From: Gemmatimonadaceae bacterium
Lineage (GTDB): Bacteria; Gemmatimonadota; Gemmatimonadetes; Gemmatimonadales; Gemmatimonadaceae
Assembly (NCBI GenBank): GCA_019637355.1
Contig: JAHBVT010000001.1
Location: forward strand, 930,001-994,000
Direction: 5' to 3'
Length of the DNA stretch: 64,000 bases
Part shown: positions 18,364-26,478 of the stretch, in pieces
How positions within the stretch are numbered: position 1 is the stretch's first letter
Layout: every line of letters begins with the position of its first letter
Made by a program: the position numbers and the translations under genes
Notes under the pieces: model-generated
What the model was told of the DNA's origin: nothing
The model's database searches: none
Seen by the model: only the letters and a program-made list of their open reading frames with translations

Positions 18364-20166
18364 TTACGGCTGCCAGTACCGCGTGCGGTTGTACTCGTTG
18401 AAGCTGATGACCTCGAGCAGCGGCATCGGCTGCGGCGTCACCAGCCGCATCATCGGTACGCGTTGCTTGGCGGCCATCATCGCCCGCGCCCGGGCCTCGA
18501 GCTGCTCACGCTGCTGGGGCGTGAGGCTGTTGAGGTCGTTGTCGCCGAGCAGGCCCTGCATCGCTTCGTCGACGCTGCTCGGCGTCACGCGGAGCACGTT
18601 GTCCGTGTAGTTCCACGTGATGAGGTTGTCGTCGGTCTCGGGCTCGAGGAAGTACGAGATCAGGTTGCCCTTGGATTGCGCCGTGCTCACGTAGTACCAG
18701 CCGGCCGGCACGTCCACGCGCTCGACCTTCTTCTCCACGCCGGTCACGGACTGCAGGTAGTGACCCTGGAAGTACTCGTTGCGGCGCACGCCGAGGGCGT
18801 CGTACACCTCGAGCTCGAGCGTGGTGGGCGTGGTGAAGCGATGCACCTGGATGCCGTGCTCGAGCAGCAACGGCACCACCTTGGCGATGGAGGCCGGGAG
18901 CACGTAGCCGCGCGCGCGGGGAATCGTGCGCTTCACGTCGTACTTGAGCCACACCGGCACATTCTGCAGCGTGTACGTGATGTTCTGGCCCTGCCCGCCG
19001 GGTCCGCCCTGGCCGCCGCCCGGCCCACCGGCAGGCGCGTTGGGCATCCACACGGGCTCCGTGCCGCGCGAGACGAGCTCGTACTCTACCACGACGGCAT
19101 CGGCGGCAGTCGGGTTGGCTCCGGCGCGGATGGCGCGAAGCCGCGAGGCGTTGGTGAGCGCACGCACCTCGCTGCGGCGGCGATGCGCGTGCAGCAGCAC
19201 CGTGCGGATACCGATCACCTGGCCACGCACCTGGTGGTAGTAGCGCTCCGGCTGCGGGATGGCCTCCACGGCGCCGTTGCGCACGCGGTGCGTGGACGAC
19301 GGCGTTTCAAAGAGCATCCCGATGGAGTTCACGAGCCCGGTGTAGACGTGGTGCTTGCGGGCCTCGACCGACGTCGAGCCCCAGCCCCGCACGCCGTCGC
19401 GGGTCTGGGCGCCGGAGTAGTCGAAGCCGTCGTAGCCCTCGGCGCGCAGCGCCGTCCGGATGGCGGGGAACACCGTGCGGTACGGGTACTCGCGCAGCTC
19501 GCGGTCGGCGGCGGGGTTCAGCGTGCCCTGCCAGGTGAGCGTGTACGGGGCCGAGCCGCCGTGGTGCGTGTCGATATGGATGTCGGGCGTCCACTCGTTC
19601 AGCACCTGGGTGACGATGGCGTGGATCTCCTGCGACTCGAGCTTGAGCCAGTCGCGGTTCATATCGAAGCCTTCTTCGTTGGTGCGCCGCCGCACCTCGC
19701 CGCCGTCGGGGTTGATCAGCGGCACGAACAGCACGATCGCGCTGTCGAGCACGTGGCGCAGGTCGCCGAAGACGAGGTCGCGCGCGACCAGCTGCGACGC
19801 TTCCTTGCCGGCCGGTTCGTTGCCGTGCACGGCGTTGCCGATGAAGACGATGGTCTTGCCGCTGCGCAGGGCGTCCTGCGCATTGGCCATCGGCTCCTTG
19901 GAGATGGTCACGAGCGTGAACTCGCGGCCGAGCAGCGTGCGCGTGAGCGGCCGGATGCTCACGAGGTCGCTCTGGCGGTCGAGCTCGTACCAGAACTTCA
20001 TCAGGGGCTCGAAGGGCGTGGGCCCGGCCTTGAACTCGTTCTCCTCCTGCCAGGTGCGGAGAGCGGGCTGTTGGGCCTCGAGTGCGGGCGCCGCGGTGCT
20101 GACGAGCAGGACGCCCGCGGTGCAGGCGAGCGCAAGGCGAAGGGCGATCCGGCGAAGACTCGGCAT
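18364..20166 (-). CDS. Secreted M14-family zinc carboxypeptidase
   Basis: 600 residues from ATG 20166 with a signal peptide (MPSLRRIALRLALACTAGVL ... 'APALEAQQ'). It is a metallopeptidase with zinc ligands in 'HGNEPAGKE' (His114, Glu117) and a later His in 'DIHIDTHHGG' (about 201). The substrate Arg/Asn region 'GFDMNRDWLKL' is also visible. The C-terminal third has a Gly/Pro-rich linker ('PAGGPGGGQGGPGGQG') and a beta-rich domain. It is probably exported to degrade peptides. ZIP transporter is upstream on the same strand, separated by a hairpin at 20201-20229. Confidence 0.88.
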   Translation of the reverse strand: MPSLRRIALRLALACTAGVLLVSTAAPALEAQQPALRTWQEENEFKAGPTPFEPLMKFWYELDRQSDLVSIRPLTRTLLGREFTLVTISKEPMANAQDALRSGKTIVFIGNAVHGNEPAGKEASQLVARDLVFGDLRHVLDSAIVLFVPLINPDGGEVRRRTNEEGFDMNRDWLKLESQEIHAIVTQVLNEWTPDIHIDTHHGGSAPYTLTWQGTLNPAADRELREYPYRTVFPAIRTALRAEGYDGFDYSGAQTRDGVRGWGSTSVEARKHHVYTGLVNSIGMLFETPSSTHRVRNGAVEAIPQPERYYHQVRGQVIGIRTVLLHAHRRRSEVRALTNASRLRAIRAGANPTAADAVVVEYELVSRGTEPVWMPNAPAGGPGGGQGGPGGQGQNITYTLQNVPVWLKYDVKRTIPRARGYVLPASIAKVVPLLLEHGIQVHRFTTPTTLELEVYDALGVRRNEYFQGHYLQSVTGVEKKVERVDVPAGWYYVSTAQSKGNLISYFLEPETDDNLITWNYTDNVLRVTPSSVDEAMQGLLGDNDLNSLTPQQREQLEARARAMMAAKQRVPMMRLVTPQPMPLLEVISFNEYNRTRYWQP

Positions 20167-20200
20167 CGGAAGGTCGGCTGGAGTGGGGGTCGCAACGCGA

Positions 20201-20229
20201 ACGGCCACCGGCGCGGAGCCGGTGGCCGT
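20201..20229 (-). terminator. 12-bp hairpin between ZIP and M14 genes
   Basis: ACGGCCACCGGC pairs with GCCGGTGGCCGT around a 5-base loop. It lies downstream of the ZIP stop and upstream of the M14 start on the minus strand. No clear T-tract. Confidence 0.55.
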
Positions 20230-20267
20230 CTATGCTACGCCGCGGCGCCGCGGGATGTTGAGCGCCA

Positions 20268-21089
20268 TCAGCCCAGCGCCACGTCCAGCACCATCATCAC
20301 GATGAAGCCGCCGATGAAGCCCAGTGTGGCGATGTCGGTATTGTCGGCCTGCTGCGTCTCCGGGATCACTTCCTCGACGACCACGTAGATCATCGCGCCG
20401 GCGGCGAAGGCCAGCGCGTAGGGCAGGATGGGCTGCATAAAGAGCACGGCCGCCGCGCCGATGACGCCGGCGATCGGCTCCACCACGGCGCTGGCCTGCC
20501 CGAAGAAGAAGCTCTTGCCGCGGCTGAGGCCCGCGCGGCGCAGCGGCATCGAGACGGCGATGCCCTCGGGGAAGTTCTGCAATCCGATGCCGATGGCCAG
20601 GGCCACCGCGCCGCCGATTGTCGCCTCGGGAATGCCCGCGGCCACGCCGCCGAAGAGCACACCCACGGCGAGGCCTTCGGGGATGTTGTGCAGCGTGATG
20701 GCGAGCACCAGCAGCGTCGTGCGATGCCAGGGCGTCTGTACGCCCTCGGAACGTGACGGGTCGAAGTTGATGTGCAGGTGCGGCAGGACTTTGTCGAGCG
20801 CGTAGATGAACAGCGCGCCGCCGCCGAAGCCGACGGCCGCCGGCAGCCATCCCGGCACGCCCATTCGCTCGCTCATCGCGATGGCGGGGGCGAGCAGCGA
20901 CCAGAAGCTGGCGGCGACCATCACGCCACCGGTGAAGCCGAGCATTGCGTCGAGCGACTGCCGGCCCAAGTTGGGCACGAGGAACACGATCGAGGCACCG
21001 GCGGCCGTGACGAGCCACGTGAACGTCGTGGCAATGAGCGCGCCGAGGACCGGATCGGTGCGGGAGAAGAATTCGAGCAGGGCTTCCAC
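20268..21089 (-). CDS. zupT: ZIP family metal transporter
   Basis: 273 residues from GTG 21089, eight predicted membrane helices. It imports Zn2+, Mn2+ or Fe2+. The family metal-binding motifs are present as 'LAITLHNIPEGLAVG' in TM4 and 'IGLQNFPEGIAVS' in TM5, with 'SAVVEPIAGVIG' following; this matches ZupT-type members. The promoter contains a 16-bp palindrome overlapping the -10 element, suggesting repression by a metal-responsive DtxR/MntR-type regulator, so Mn or Fe uptake is plausible. A separate exporter of divalent metals lies at 11072. Confidence 0.93.
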   Translation of the reverse strand: MEALLEFFSRTDPVLGALIATTFTWLVTAAGASIVFLVPNLGRQSLDAMLGFTGGVMVAASFWSLLAPAIAMSERMGVPGWLPAAVGFGGGALFIYALDKVLPHLHINFDPSRSEGVQTPWHRTTLLVLAITLHNIPEGLAVGVLFGGVAAGIPEATIGGAVALAIGIGLQNFPEGIAVSMPLRRAGLSRGKSFFFGQASAVVEPIAGVIGAAAVLFMQPILPYALAFAAGAMIYVVVEEVIPETQQADNTDIATLGFIGGFIVMMVLDVALG

Positions 21090-21133
21090 AGGGACAGTGC
21101 GGGTGTGGTCGGCAGGCAGCCGACAATCGCCAA

Positions 21134-21161
21134 AAGTTAGGATGTCCTAACAAATTGTCAA
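21134..21161 (-). promoter_or_regulatory. ZIP promoter: TTGACA - 16 nt - TAACTT
   Basis: On the minus strand TTGACA (21161-21156) and TAACTT (21139-21134) form a near-consensus promoter for the ZIP gene. The palindromic operator sits between and across these elements. Confidence 0.75.
21136..21151. promoter_or_regulatory. Palindromic operator GTTAGGATGTCCTAAC
   Basis: A perfect 7-2-7 palindrome. Its TTAGG/CCTAA halves resemble DtxR/IdeR-family boxes (consensus begins TTAGGTTAG). It overlaps the ZIP -10 element and would block polymerase when bound. No DtxR-type gene is in the window. Confidence 0.75.
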
Positions 21162-21171
21162 TGGGGGCCCA

Positions 21172-21177
21172 TACATT
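21172..21177 (+). promoter_or_regulatory. -10-like TACATT for hydroxylase gene
   Basis: TACATT ends eight bases before the ATG at 21186; same pattern as at 63161. Confidence 0.45.
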
Positions 21178-21185
21178 CCCTCCCT

Positions 21186-22022
21186 ATGGAAGCCATCGCC
21201 GCCTACTTCGGGACGATCCCGTCCTCCCACCGCGCCCTGATCCTCGCGGGGGGCATCGCGACCTTCTGGATCTGGGAGAGCGCGCTGCCGCTGTTCCGCT
21301 TTCAGTACCGCAAGTGGTCGCACGCGCTGGTGAACTTCTTCTTCACCTTCACCACGATCGTGGTGAACTTCGCGCTCGCCTTCCTCCTCCTGCGCACCTC
21401 GGAGTGGGCGATTGCCCGTGAGATCGGCCTGCTCTTCTGGCTGCCGCCGATGCCGCTGCTGCTCGCCACGCTCGTCGGCCTGCTGGTACTCGACCTGATC
21501 TCGGCCTGGCTGGCGCACTTCGTGTCGCACCAGTTGCCGCCGCTGTGGAAGCTGCACCTCATCCACCACAGCGACACGCACGTGGACACCACCACGGCCA
21601 ACCGGCATCACCCGGGCGAGAGCGTCGTGCGCTTCGCCTTCACCGCGCTCGCCGTGGTCGTGGTGGGCGCGCCGCTGTGGATGGTCTTCCTGTACCAGGC
21701 GATGAGCGTGGTGCTCAGCCAGTTCAACCACGCCAACATCAAGCTGCCTGCTGCGCTCGACCGCGCGCTGGCCTGGGTGATCGTGTCGCCGGATATGCAC
21801 AAGGTGCACCACCACTACGTGCTCCCGCACACGGATTCCAACTACGGCAACATCTTCTCCGTCTGGGACCGGTTGTTCGGCACCTTCCGCACGATCGACC
21901 AGTCCAAGCTGGTCTACGGCATCGACACGCATATGGACGCCAAGGAACACGCGTCCGTCGGCGCGCTGCTCACGATGCCGTTCCGGCCCAAGCCGCAGCC
22001 GACGCGGCCGCCCAGCGAGTGA
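21186..22022 (+). CDS. Sterol desaturase / fatty acid hydroxylase family membrane protein
   Basis: 278 residues. It has the three His clusters of the di-iron membrane hydroxylase superfamily: 'AHFVSHQ', 'HLIHHSDTHVD', and 'DMHKVHHHY', with a further 'HANIKLP'. Four hydrophobic segments surround them (about 10-30, 50-75, 85-110, 150-175). The family hydroxylates or desaturates lipids with O2; the substrate is not predictable. It is divergent from the ZIP transporter, so both share the regulatory region at 21090-21185, and the metal-linked operator there could influence this iron enzyme too. Confidence 0.88.
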   Translation: MEAIAAYFGTIPSSHRALILAGGIATFWIWESALPLFRFQYRKWSHALVNFFFTFTTIVVNFALAFLLLRTSEWAIAREIGLLFWLPPMPLLLATLVGLLVLDLISAWLAHFVSHQLPPLWKLHLIHHSDTHVDTTTANRHHPGESVVRFAFTALAVVVVGAPLWMVFLYQAMSVVLSQFNHANIKLPAALDRALAWVIVSPDMHKVHHHYVLPHTDSNYGNIFSVWDRLFGTFRTIDQSKLVYGIDTHMDAKEHASVGALLTMPFRPKPQPTRPPSE

Positions 22023-22088
22023 AGGCGCAGCTGCGGCTCGCATCCAAGACGCGCGAACCGAGAAGCCCTCTCCGCCTCGGGTCTTTCG

Positions 22089-22730
22089 CTACGCGATGAA
22101 GCGCCCGATGCCGTTGTAGAAGGCCCACACGCGTTGGTGGAAGGCGACGTCGAGCACGCTGCTGAGGTCGCGCCCCAGACTCCCAAGCCACACCCCACCC
22201 GACTCCCGCGGTCGCCCGCATCGCCGATCGCGCAACAACACCTGATACGCGAACGCCGCCGTTGCGCCGAGGTAGGCGTCGCGGTTCGCATCGTGCAGCA
22301 CGACCACGCCCTCGGGCGCGAGCAACTGCGCCGCGCGCGCGACTCCGGCCGCCCTGGCCCGCCCATCGATGAAGATGAAGTCGTACGGCGCCTCGGACTC
22401 GGCGGCGGCCAGATACGACGCGAATGCAGTCGCGTCCCCATCATCGCGGAAGGCCGGGTCGTCGGGCGGCACGTGCCGCACGGTGGTGCCTTGGCGAGTG
22501 ACCATCGTTGCGAGTTGCCGTGCCCACGCTGCGTCGTGCTCGATCGTCAGCCAACGCGCGGCCTCCGGCAGCAGGGCGGGGAACTGCACCGTGCTGAGGC
22601 CACCGCCCCACTCGAGGCAGCGCCGCGGCTGCAGGCGGCGCAGCAGTTCGGTGATGACGTCTTCCTCGTACGGCCGCATCCAGGGGGAGCGGCGAAACTG
22701 GCCGCGCCATTTGAGGAGGCGGGTGGCCAT
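22089..22730 (-). CDS. Class I SAM-dependent methyltransferase-like protein
   Basis: 213 residues from ATG 22730; a TTG at 22778 would add 16 residues but abuts repeats. The Rossmann-like order is visible: 'RCLEWGGGLSTVQFP' (motif I, SAM loop), 'WLTIEHDAAWARQLA' (acidic residue after strand 2), 'YDFIFIDGRARAAGV' (motif IV region) and 'LLAPEGVVVLHDANRD'. It resembles the small group of putative O-methyltransferases/glycan-linked methyltransferases (FkbM/TylF-like neighbours). The substrate is unknown. The gene ends just after the hydroxylase (convergent, 66 bp). Confidence 0.72.
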   Translation of the reverse strand: MATRLLKWRGQFRRSPWMRPYEEDVITELLRRLQPRRCLEWGGGLSTVQFPALLPEAARWLTIEHDAAWARQLATMVTRQGTTVRHVPPDDPAFRDDGDATAFASYLAAAESEAPYDFIFIDGRARAAGVARAAQLLAPEGVVVLHDANRDAYLGATAAFAYQVLLRDRRCGRPRESGGVWLGSLGRDLSSVLDVAFHQRVWAFYNGIGRFIA

Positions 22731-22789
22731 CCGGCGGCGGAACTGTGAGGTGAGGGTCTGGGGGAGAGAGCGGTTCAACTTGACTGAGT

Positions 22790-22874
22790 GGGAGAGGGGA
22801 GGAGGGAGGGGGGTGACGGCGGGGAGACGGGAGAGGGGAGAGGGTTGGGAGAGGGTTGGGAGAGGGGAGAGGGC
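22790..22874. repeat. GGGAGAG-type heptad repeat with conserved core
   Basis: Heptads GGGAGAG, GGGAGGA, GGGAGGG run into the core GGGTGACGGCGGGGAGA (22811-22827), then GGGAGAGG/GGTTGGGAGAG units. Bases 22796-22827 are identical to 42666-42697. It lies in the divergent region between the methyltransferase-like and carrier genes. Confidence 0.8.
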
Positions 22875-22963
22875 TACGTACGGCGCGAAAAACTAGCACG
22901 CGTTTGGTCGATCCGTTGGCTGACTCGTTCGTCGGTTCGTTTGCCGACTTGTCCCGGGGAGGC

Positions 22964-22969
22964 TACACT
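22964..22969 (+). promoter_or_regulatory. -10-like TACACT for YfcC-type carrier
   Basis: TACACT ends eight bases before the GTG at 22978. This spacing favours the GTG over an in-frame TTG at 22969, which would fall inside the hexamer. Confidence 0.45.
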
Positions 22970-22977
22970 TGGCCGCC

Positions 22978-24297
22978 GTGACGCGCCGCCTTCCGCATCC
23001 CCTCCTCTTGCTCCTTGGTGGCGTCGCGGTGGCGGCGCTGTTCACGTGGCTGCTTCCCGCCGGGGAGTACACGCGGGTGTTCGATGGCGCTGCCGGCCGG
23101 CAGCTGGTGGTGCCGGGGACCTATGCGGCGGTGACGCCGGCACCAGCGAGTCCGTGGGCGACTCTGATGGCCGTGCCGCGCGGGATCGCCACCGGCATCG
23201 AGGTCATCCTCACGGTCCTGGTCATCGGCGGCGCCTTCGCGTTGCTGGATGCGACCGGTGCGCTCGCGCGCCTGCTCGGCGCGCTGCTGGGGCGCGGACT
23301 GCGCCCGCCGCTTGTGCTCGTGTCGGTGTCGCTGGTCTGCGCGATTGGCGGGGCGGCGGAGCAGATGCACGAGGAGTTCATCGCCCTGATGCCGGTGCTC
23401 GTGGTGCTGTCCCTGCGCCTCGGCTACGGCGCCATCACGGCGGTGATGATGAGTATGGGCGCCGCCGCCGTCGGCGCGGCGTTCGGGCCGACGAACCCCT
23501 TCGGCACCGGGATCGCCCTGCGGATGGCAGAGCTCCCGCCGGGCAGCGCGATGGGACTGCGGCTCGCGCTGCTCGGCGCCGCGGTCGCGCTGTGGATCGC
23601 GTGGACGCTCTTCCGTGCGCGGCGGGACGACATTCGCCCCGCGCTGGACGTGGTCGAGGTGACGCCGCCCAGCTGGCGAGATGCCGCCTCGCTCGCCGCA
23701 CTGGTGCTGCCCATCGTCATCTACGTGTGGGGTGTGCTGCGCTTCGACTGGGGCTTCAACCAGCTCACGGGGATGTTCCTCGTGGCGGGCTTCGTCGTCG
23801 GGCTGCTGCAACGGATGTCGCTCGACGTCACCACCGCCGGATTCATCCGCGGGATGGAGACGATGCTCGGCGCCGGCCTCCTGGTGGGCATCGCGCGCGC
23901 CATCAGCATCGTGCTCACCGACGGCCGCGTCATCGATACGATGATCGCGTGGTCGGTCGCCCCGCTCGAGGCCGTCCCGCCGATGCTTGCCGCCCTGTTG
24001 ATGATTCCGGTGCACGCCATCGTTCACATTCCGGTGCCCTCCACGAGCGGGCAAGCCGTCCTGATGATGCCGATTATGGCGCCGATGGCCGACCTGCTGG
24101 GCTTCAGCCGCGACACCGCGGTACTGGCGTTCCAAGCCGGCGCCGTGATGTCGGATCTGGTCAATCCGACCAACGGCGCGATGCTCGCGATGCTGCTCAA
24201 AGCGGGCGTCCCCTACGGCCGGTGGCTCCGGCACGCCCTGCCGGGGATGTTCCTGATGTGGCTGGTGGCGGCAGTCGGCATCCTCATCCTGCGTTGA
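22978..24297 (+). CDS. YfcC family (DcuC-like) membrane carrier
   Basis: 439 residues, about 12 predicted membrane helices. Family hallmarks are the opening 'PHPLLLLLGGVAVAALFTWL', 'PAGEYTRVFDGAAGRQLVVP', 'GPTNPFGTGIAL', and 'IPVPSTSGQAVLMMPIMAP'. YfcC/DcuC proteins transport C4-dicarboxylates or short-chain amino acids; the real substrate of YfcC is not well defined. The GTG start fits the promoter spacing; a TTG at 22969 with GGGGAGG upstream is the alternative. It is followed after 52 bp by the mannose-1-phosphate guanylyltransferase. Confidence 0.87.
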   Translation: MTRRLPHPLLLLLGGVAVAALFTWLLPAGEYTRVFDGAAGRQLVVPGTYAAVTPAPASPWATLMAVPRGIATGIEVILTVLVIGGAFALLDATGALARLLGALLGRGLRPPLVLVSVSLVCAIGGAAEQMHEEFIALMPVLVVLSLRLGYGAITAVMMSMGAAAVGAAFGPTNPFGTGIALRMAELPPGSAMGLRLALLGAAVALWIAWTLFRARRDDIRPALDVVEVTPPSWRDAASLAALVLPIVIYVWGVLRFDWGFNQLTGMFLVAGFVVGLLQRMSLDVTTAGFIRGMETMLGAGLLVGIARAISIVLTDGRVIDTMIAWSVAPLEAVPPMLAALLMIPVHAIVHIPVPSTSGQAVLMMPIMAPMADLLGFSRDTAVLAFQAGAVMSDLVNPTNGAMLAMLLKAGVPYGRWLRHALPGMFLMWLVAAVGILILR

Positions 24298-24335
24298 CCT
24301 CGAGCGGAGCCGTGGCACTGCGGCGTCGCCCCGTC

Positions 24336-24341
24336 TAGGTT
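24336..24341 (+). promoter_or_regulatory. -10-like TAGGTT for manC
   Basis: TAGGTT ends eight bases before ATG 24350; no ribosome-binding site lies between. Confidence 0.45.
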
Positions 24342-24349
24342 TTCCCGCT

Positions 24350-25525
24350 ATGCACGTCCCCGGTGTCCCACCCACCGGCGGTCCCCCCCTGGGGAGCGCC
24401 GCAGGCACGTTACCCGCGGAGCAGCCGGTGGCGTTCGCCGAGCCGGAAACGGATGTGGCACTCTGGGCCGTGGTGTTCGCGGGCGGCATCGGCTCGCGCT
24501 TCTGGCCGCTTTCCACGCCGGCCCGGCCCAAACCGCTGCTCGCGCTGGTCTCGGAGCAGACGCTGATCGAAGAGACGGTCGGGCGACTCCAGCCGACGAT
24601 CCCCCCGGAGCGCGTGCTCATCCTCACCAGCCGCGACATCGCCCCGGCGATTCGTTCGGTGACGAGGGACGTGCCGGACGAGAACGTCCTGGTGGAGCCG
24701 CGCCCGCTGGGCACCGCGGCCGCGCTGGCGTGGGGCGCGCAAGAACTCCACCGCCGCGCGGGTCCCAGCGCGATGTGCGTGGCCATCCACGCCGACCTCG
24801 CCGTGGACTTCGCCGAGGAGTTCCGCCGCACGCTGCGCCGCGCGGCGGCGTACTCCGCGCGCGAGTCCGCGTTGGTGTCGGTGGGCATCCAGCCTTCGCG
24901 CCCCGAGACGGGCTTCGGCTACGTGATGCCGGGGCCGGCGCTCGACGCGGCCCACCCCCTGGCCAAGGGTGGCGCCACGACGACCCTGCGCTACGTCGAG
25001 AAACCCAGCGAGCACGAAGCCGGCGAACTCATCGCCCAGGGTGCGCGCTGGCACGGCGGCATCGTCGTCGGTGCGGCCGAGACCTTCCTTGCCGAGATGG
25101 CCGCGCATACGCCCGAGGTGCGCGACGGGCTCGAGCCGCTGCGCAGCGGCAACCTGCCGGGCTTCGTCGGGATGGTGCGCGCTACGTCGTTGGAGCGCGG
25201 CCTGCTCGAGCGTAGCCAGCGCCTGCTGCTGGTCCAAGGCGAGTTCGGCTGGGACGACGTCGGCACCTGGGCGTCGCTGCGCCGCGCCCGCGACCTCGAC
25301 GACGACGGCAATGGTGCCGTGGGCAGCGTGCATTTCGTCGAGGCCGAATGCAACGTCGTGCACGCCGAGAAAGGGACGGTGGTCGTGTACGGCCTCTCGC
25401 GGATGCTGGTGGTCTCGCTCGACGGCCTGACCTTCGTGACGTCGCTGGACCGCGCCACCGACCTGCGCCCGCTGCTCGACGCCCTCCCCGGCTCGATGCG
25501 CATCCATCCGAAGGGCTCGCAATGA
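24350..25525 (+). CDS. manC: Mannose-1-phosphate guanylyltransferase
   Basis: 391 residues. It makes GDP-mannose from GTP and mannose-1-phosphate for exopolysaccharide or glycan synthesis. The nucleotidyltransferase signature 'VVFAGGIGSRFWPLSTPARPK' begins near residue 41 after a Pro-rich N-terminus; 'VEPRPLGTAAALAWGA', 'FGYVMPGPAL', 'VEKPSEHEAGE' and 'FGWDDVGTWASL' follow as in ManC/AlgA. There is no C-terminal cupin isomerase domain, so it is monofunctional. The roughly 35-residue leader before the catalytic domain is unusual; Met at 24350 is supported by the -10-like hexamer. Confidence 0.9.
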   Translation: MHVPGVPPTGGPPLGSAAGTLPAEQPVAFAEPETDVALWAVVFAGGIGSRFWPLSTPARPKPLLALVSEQTLIEETVGRLQPTIPPERVLILTSRDIAPAIRSVTRDVPDENVLVEPRPLGTAAALAWGAQELHRRAGPSAMCVAIHADLAVDFAEEFRRTLRRAAAYSARESALVSVGIQPSRPETGFGYVMPGPALDAAHPLAKGGATTTLRYVEKPSEHEAGELIAQGARWHGGIVVGAAETFLAEMAAHTPEVRDGLEPLRSGNLPGFVGMVRATSLERGLLERSQRLLLVQGEFGWDDVGTWASLRRARDLDDDGNGAVGSVHFVEAECNVVHAEKGTVVVYGLSRMLVVSLDGLTFVTSLDRATDLRPLLDALPGSMRIHPKGSQ

Positions 25526-25553
25526 GCCTGCGCCCCCGCCACACGGCCGATCA

Positions 25554-25823
25554 ATGAAGAAGGGAACGCTTGTCACGATCATCCTCGCCCTCGGCTTCGC
25601 CGGGCTGCTGCTCTACAGCACGCTCGCCGCGCAGCAGGTGGAGTGCTCCGCCTGCGTGACCTTCAACGGCAAGACCAATTGCGCCACCGCCTCCGGCAAG
25701 GATGAGGCGGAGGCGCTGACGACAGTGGTCAATACGGCCTGTGGCACGATCTCGGCAGGAATGGCGGAGAGCATCCAGTGCAGCGGGATGCCACCGCAGC
25801 GGCCAGTGTGCCGCACGCGCTGA
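25554..25823 (+). CDS. Small secreted or membrane-anchored Cys-rich protein
   Basis: 89 residues. A hydrophobic N-terminus (MKKGTLVTIILALGFAGLLL) is followed by a soluble domain with five cysteines ('QVECSACVTFNGKTNCATA', 'NTACGTI', 'SIQCSGM', 'RPVCRTR'), consistent with disulfides outside the cytoplasm. No named family is recognised. It starts 28 bp after manC and may share its transcript. Confidence 0.7.
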   Translation: MKKGTLVTIILALGFAGLLLYSTLAAQQVECSACVTFNGKTNCATASGKDEAEALTTVVNTACGTISAGMAESIQCSGMPPQRPVCRTR

Positions 25824-25845
25824 TGGCCGCGCGTGCCACCTTGGG

Positions 25846-26409
25846 CTAAGCGCCGGGCGCGGTCTCGCTGGCGGGCGCCGGCTCCGTGGCCATCCACCAC
25901 ACCAGCCGCGCGGTGAACACGCTGGCGGCTAGCACCGTGAGCCAGCCCAGGAACCGGACGCCGCGGGCGATGGCGAGGTCGCGGTCGAGCAGGCCGGCGT
26001 TCTTGAGCAAGTAGGCCCAGTCGTGCCCGCCGCCGTCCGGAGAGAAGCTGACTAGGTCGAGGTCCCGCGCCCGCGCGTCGCCGACGTACCAGGAGAGGTC
26101 GCCGAGGCTCGAGGCCAGGAACAGCGCACAAACGGCGGCGCCGAACCAATCCTTGGACCGAAGCACCACGGCCGCTGCGCCAATCGGCACGAGCAGTTGC
26201 ATCAGGCTGCCGCCGGCGACGGTCATCCACTCGCCGAAAAAGGCGAAGAAGAGATGCCCGAACTCGTGCGCGCCGAAGGTGATGCCGGAGAAGAGATGCG
26301 GGCCCATCTCGCGCAGCGGTCGGACGGCCTGCCACGCGATGAGGACGAAGAGCGGAAGCCGCCAGTACCACGAGCGGCCGGCGGCCCAGGCGCGAGGGGA
26401 GGGGAGCAC
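25846..26409 (-). CDS. Membrane protein with HEFGH motif, M50-like
   Basis: 187 residues from GTG 26409; about five hydrophobic segments. His48-Glu49-Phe-Gly-His52 lies at the end of a membrane-proximal helix ('FGAHEFGHLFFAFFGE'), the arrangement of site-2-type zinc peptidases, followed by 'GGSLMQLLVPIGAAAVVL', similar to the M50 G-x-N/Q-P region. A later 'SSLGDLSWYVGD' could supply the third acidic ligand. It could equally be a non-proteolytic member. It is divergent from the HELKH lipoprotein. Confidence 0.65.
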   Translation of the reverse strand: MLPSPRAWAAGRSWYWRLPLFVLIAWQAVRPLREMGPHLFSGITFGAHEFGHLFFAFFGEWMTVAGGSLMQLLVPIGAAAVVLRSKDWFGAAVCALFLASSLGDLSWYVGDARARDLDLVSFSPDGGGHDWAYLLKNAGLLDRDLAIARGVRFLGWLTVLAASVFTARLVWWMATEPAPASETAPGA

Positions 26410-26415
26410 GTCAAG

Positions 26416-26421
26416 AATCTA
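26416..26421 (-). promoter_or_regulatory. -10-like TAGATT for HEFGH membrane protein
   Basis: On the minus strand TAGATT is followed by six bases and the GTG start at 26409, the spacing of a truly leaderless transcript. Confidence 0.5.
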
Positions 26422-26478
26422 ACGCTGCCTTCGGCGGTGGCGGGCATCGCCCTAGGCACATATGGTACGAGTATCCCG

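Noticed and set aside
18463-20388. 641-codon plus-strand frame over the M14 peptidase
   Set aside because: The minus strand encodes a complete M14 enzyme with zinc motifs; this frame is its shadow.
22790-22874. G-rich tract as an insertion-sequence end
   Set aside because: No transposase, no target-site duplication; it belongs to the dispersed heptad family.
22963-24888. 641-codon minus-strand frame over the carrier and manC genes
   Set aside because: Low-complexity His/Arg/Gln translation spanning two well-defined plus-strand genes.
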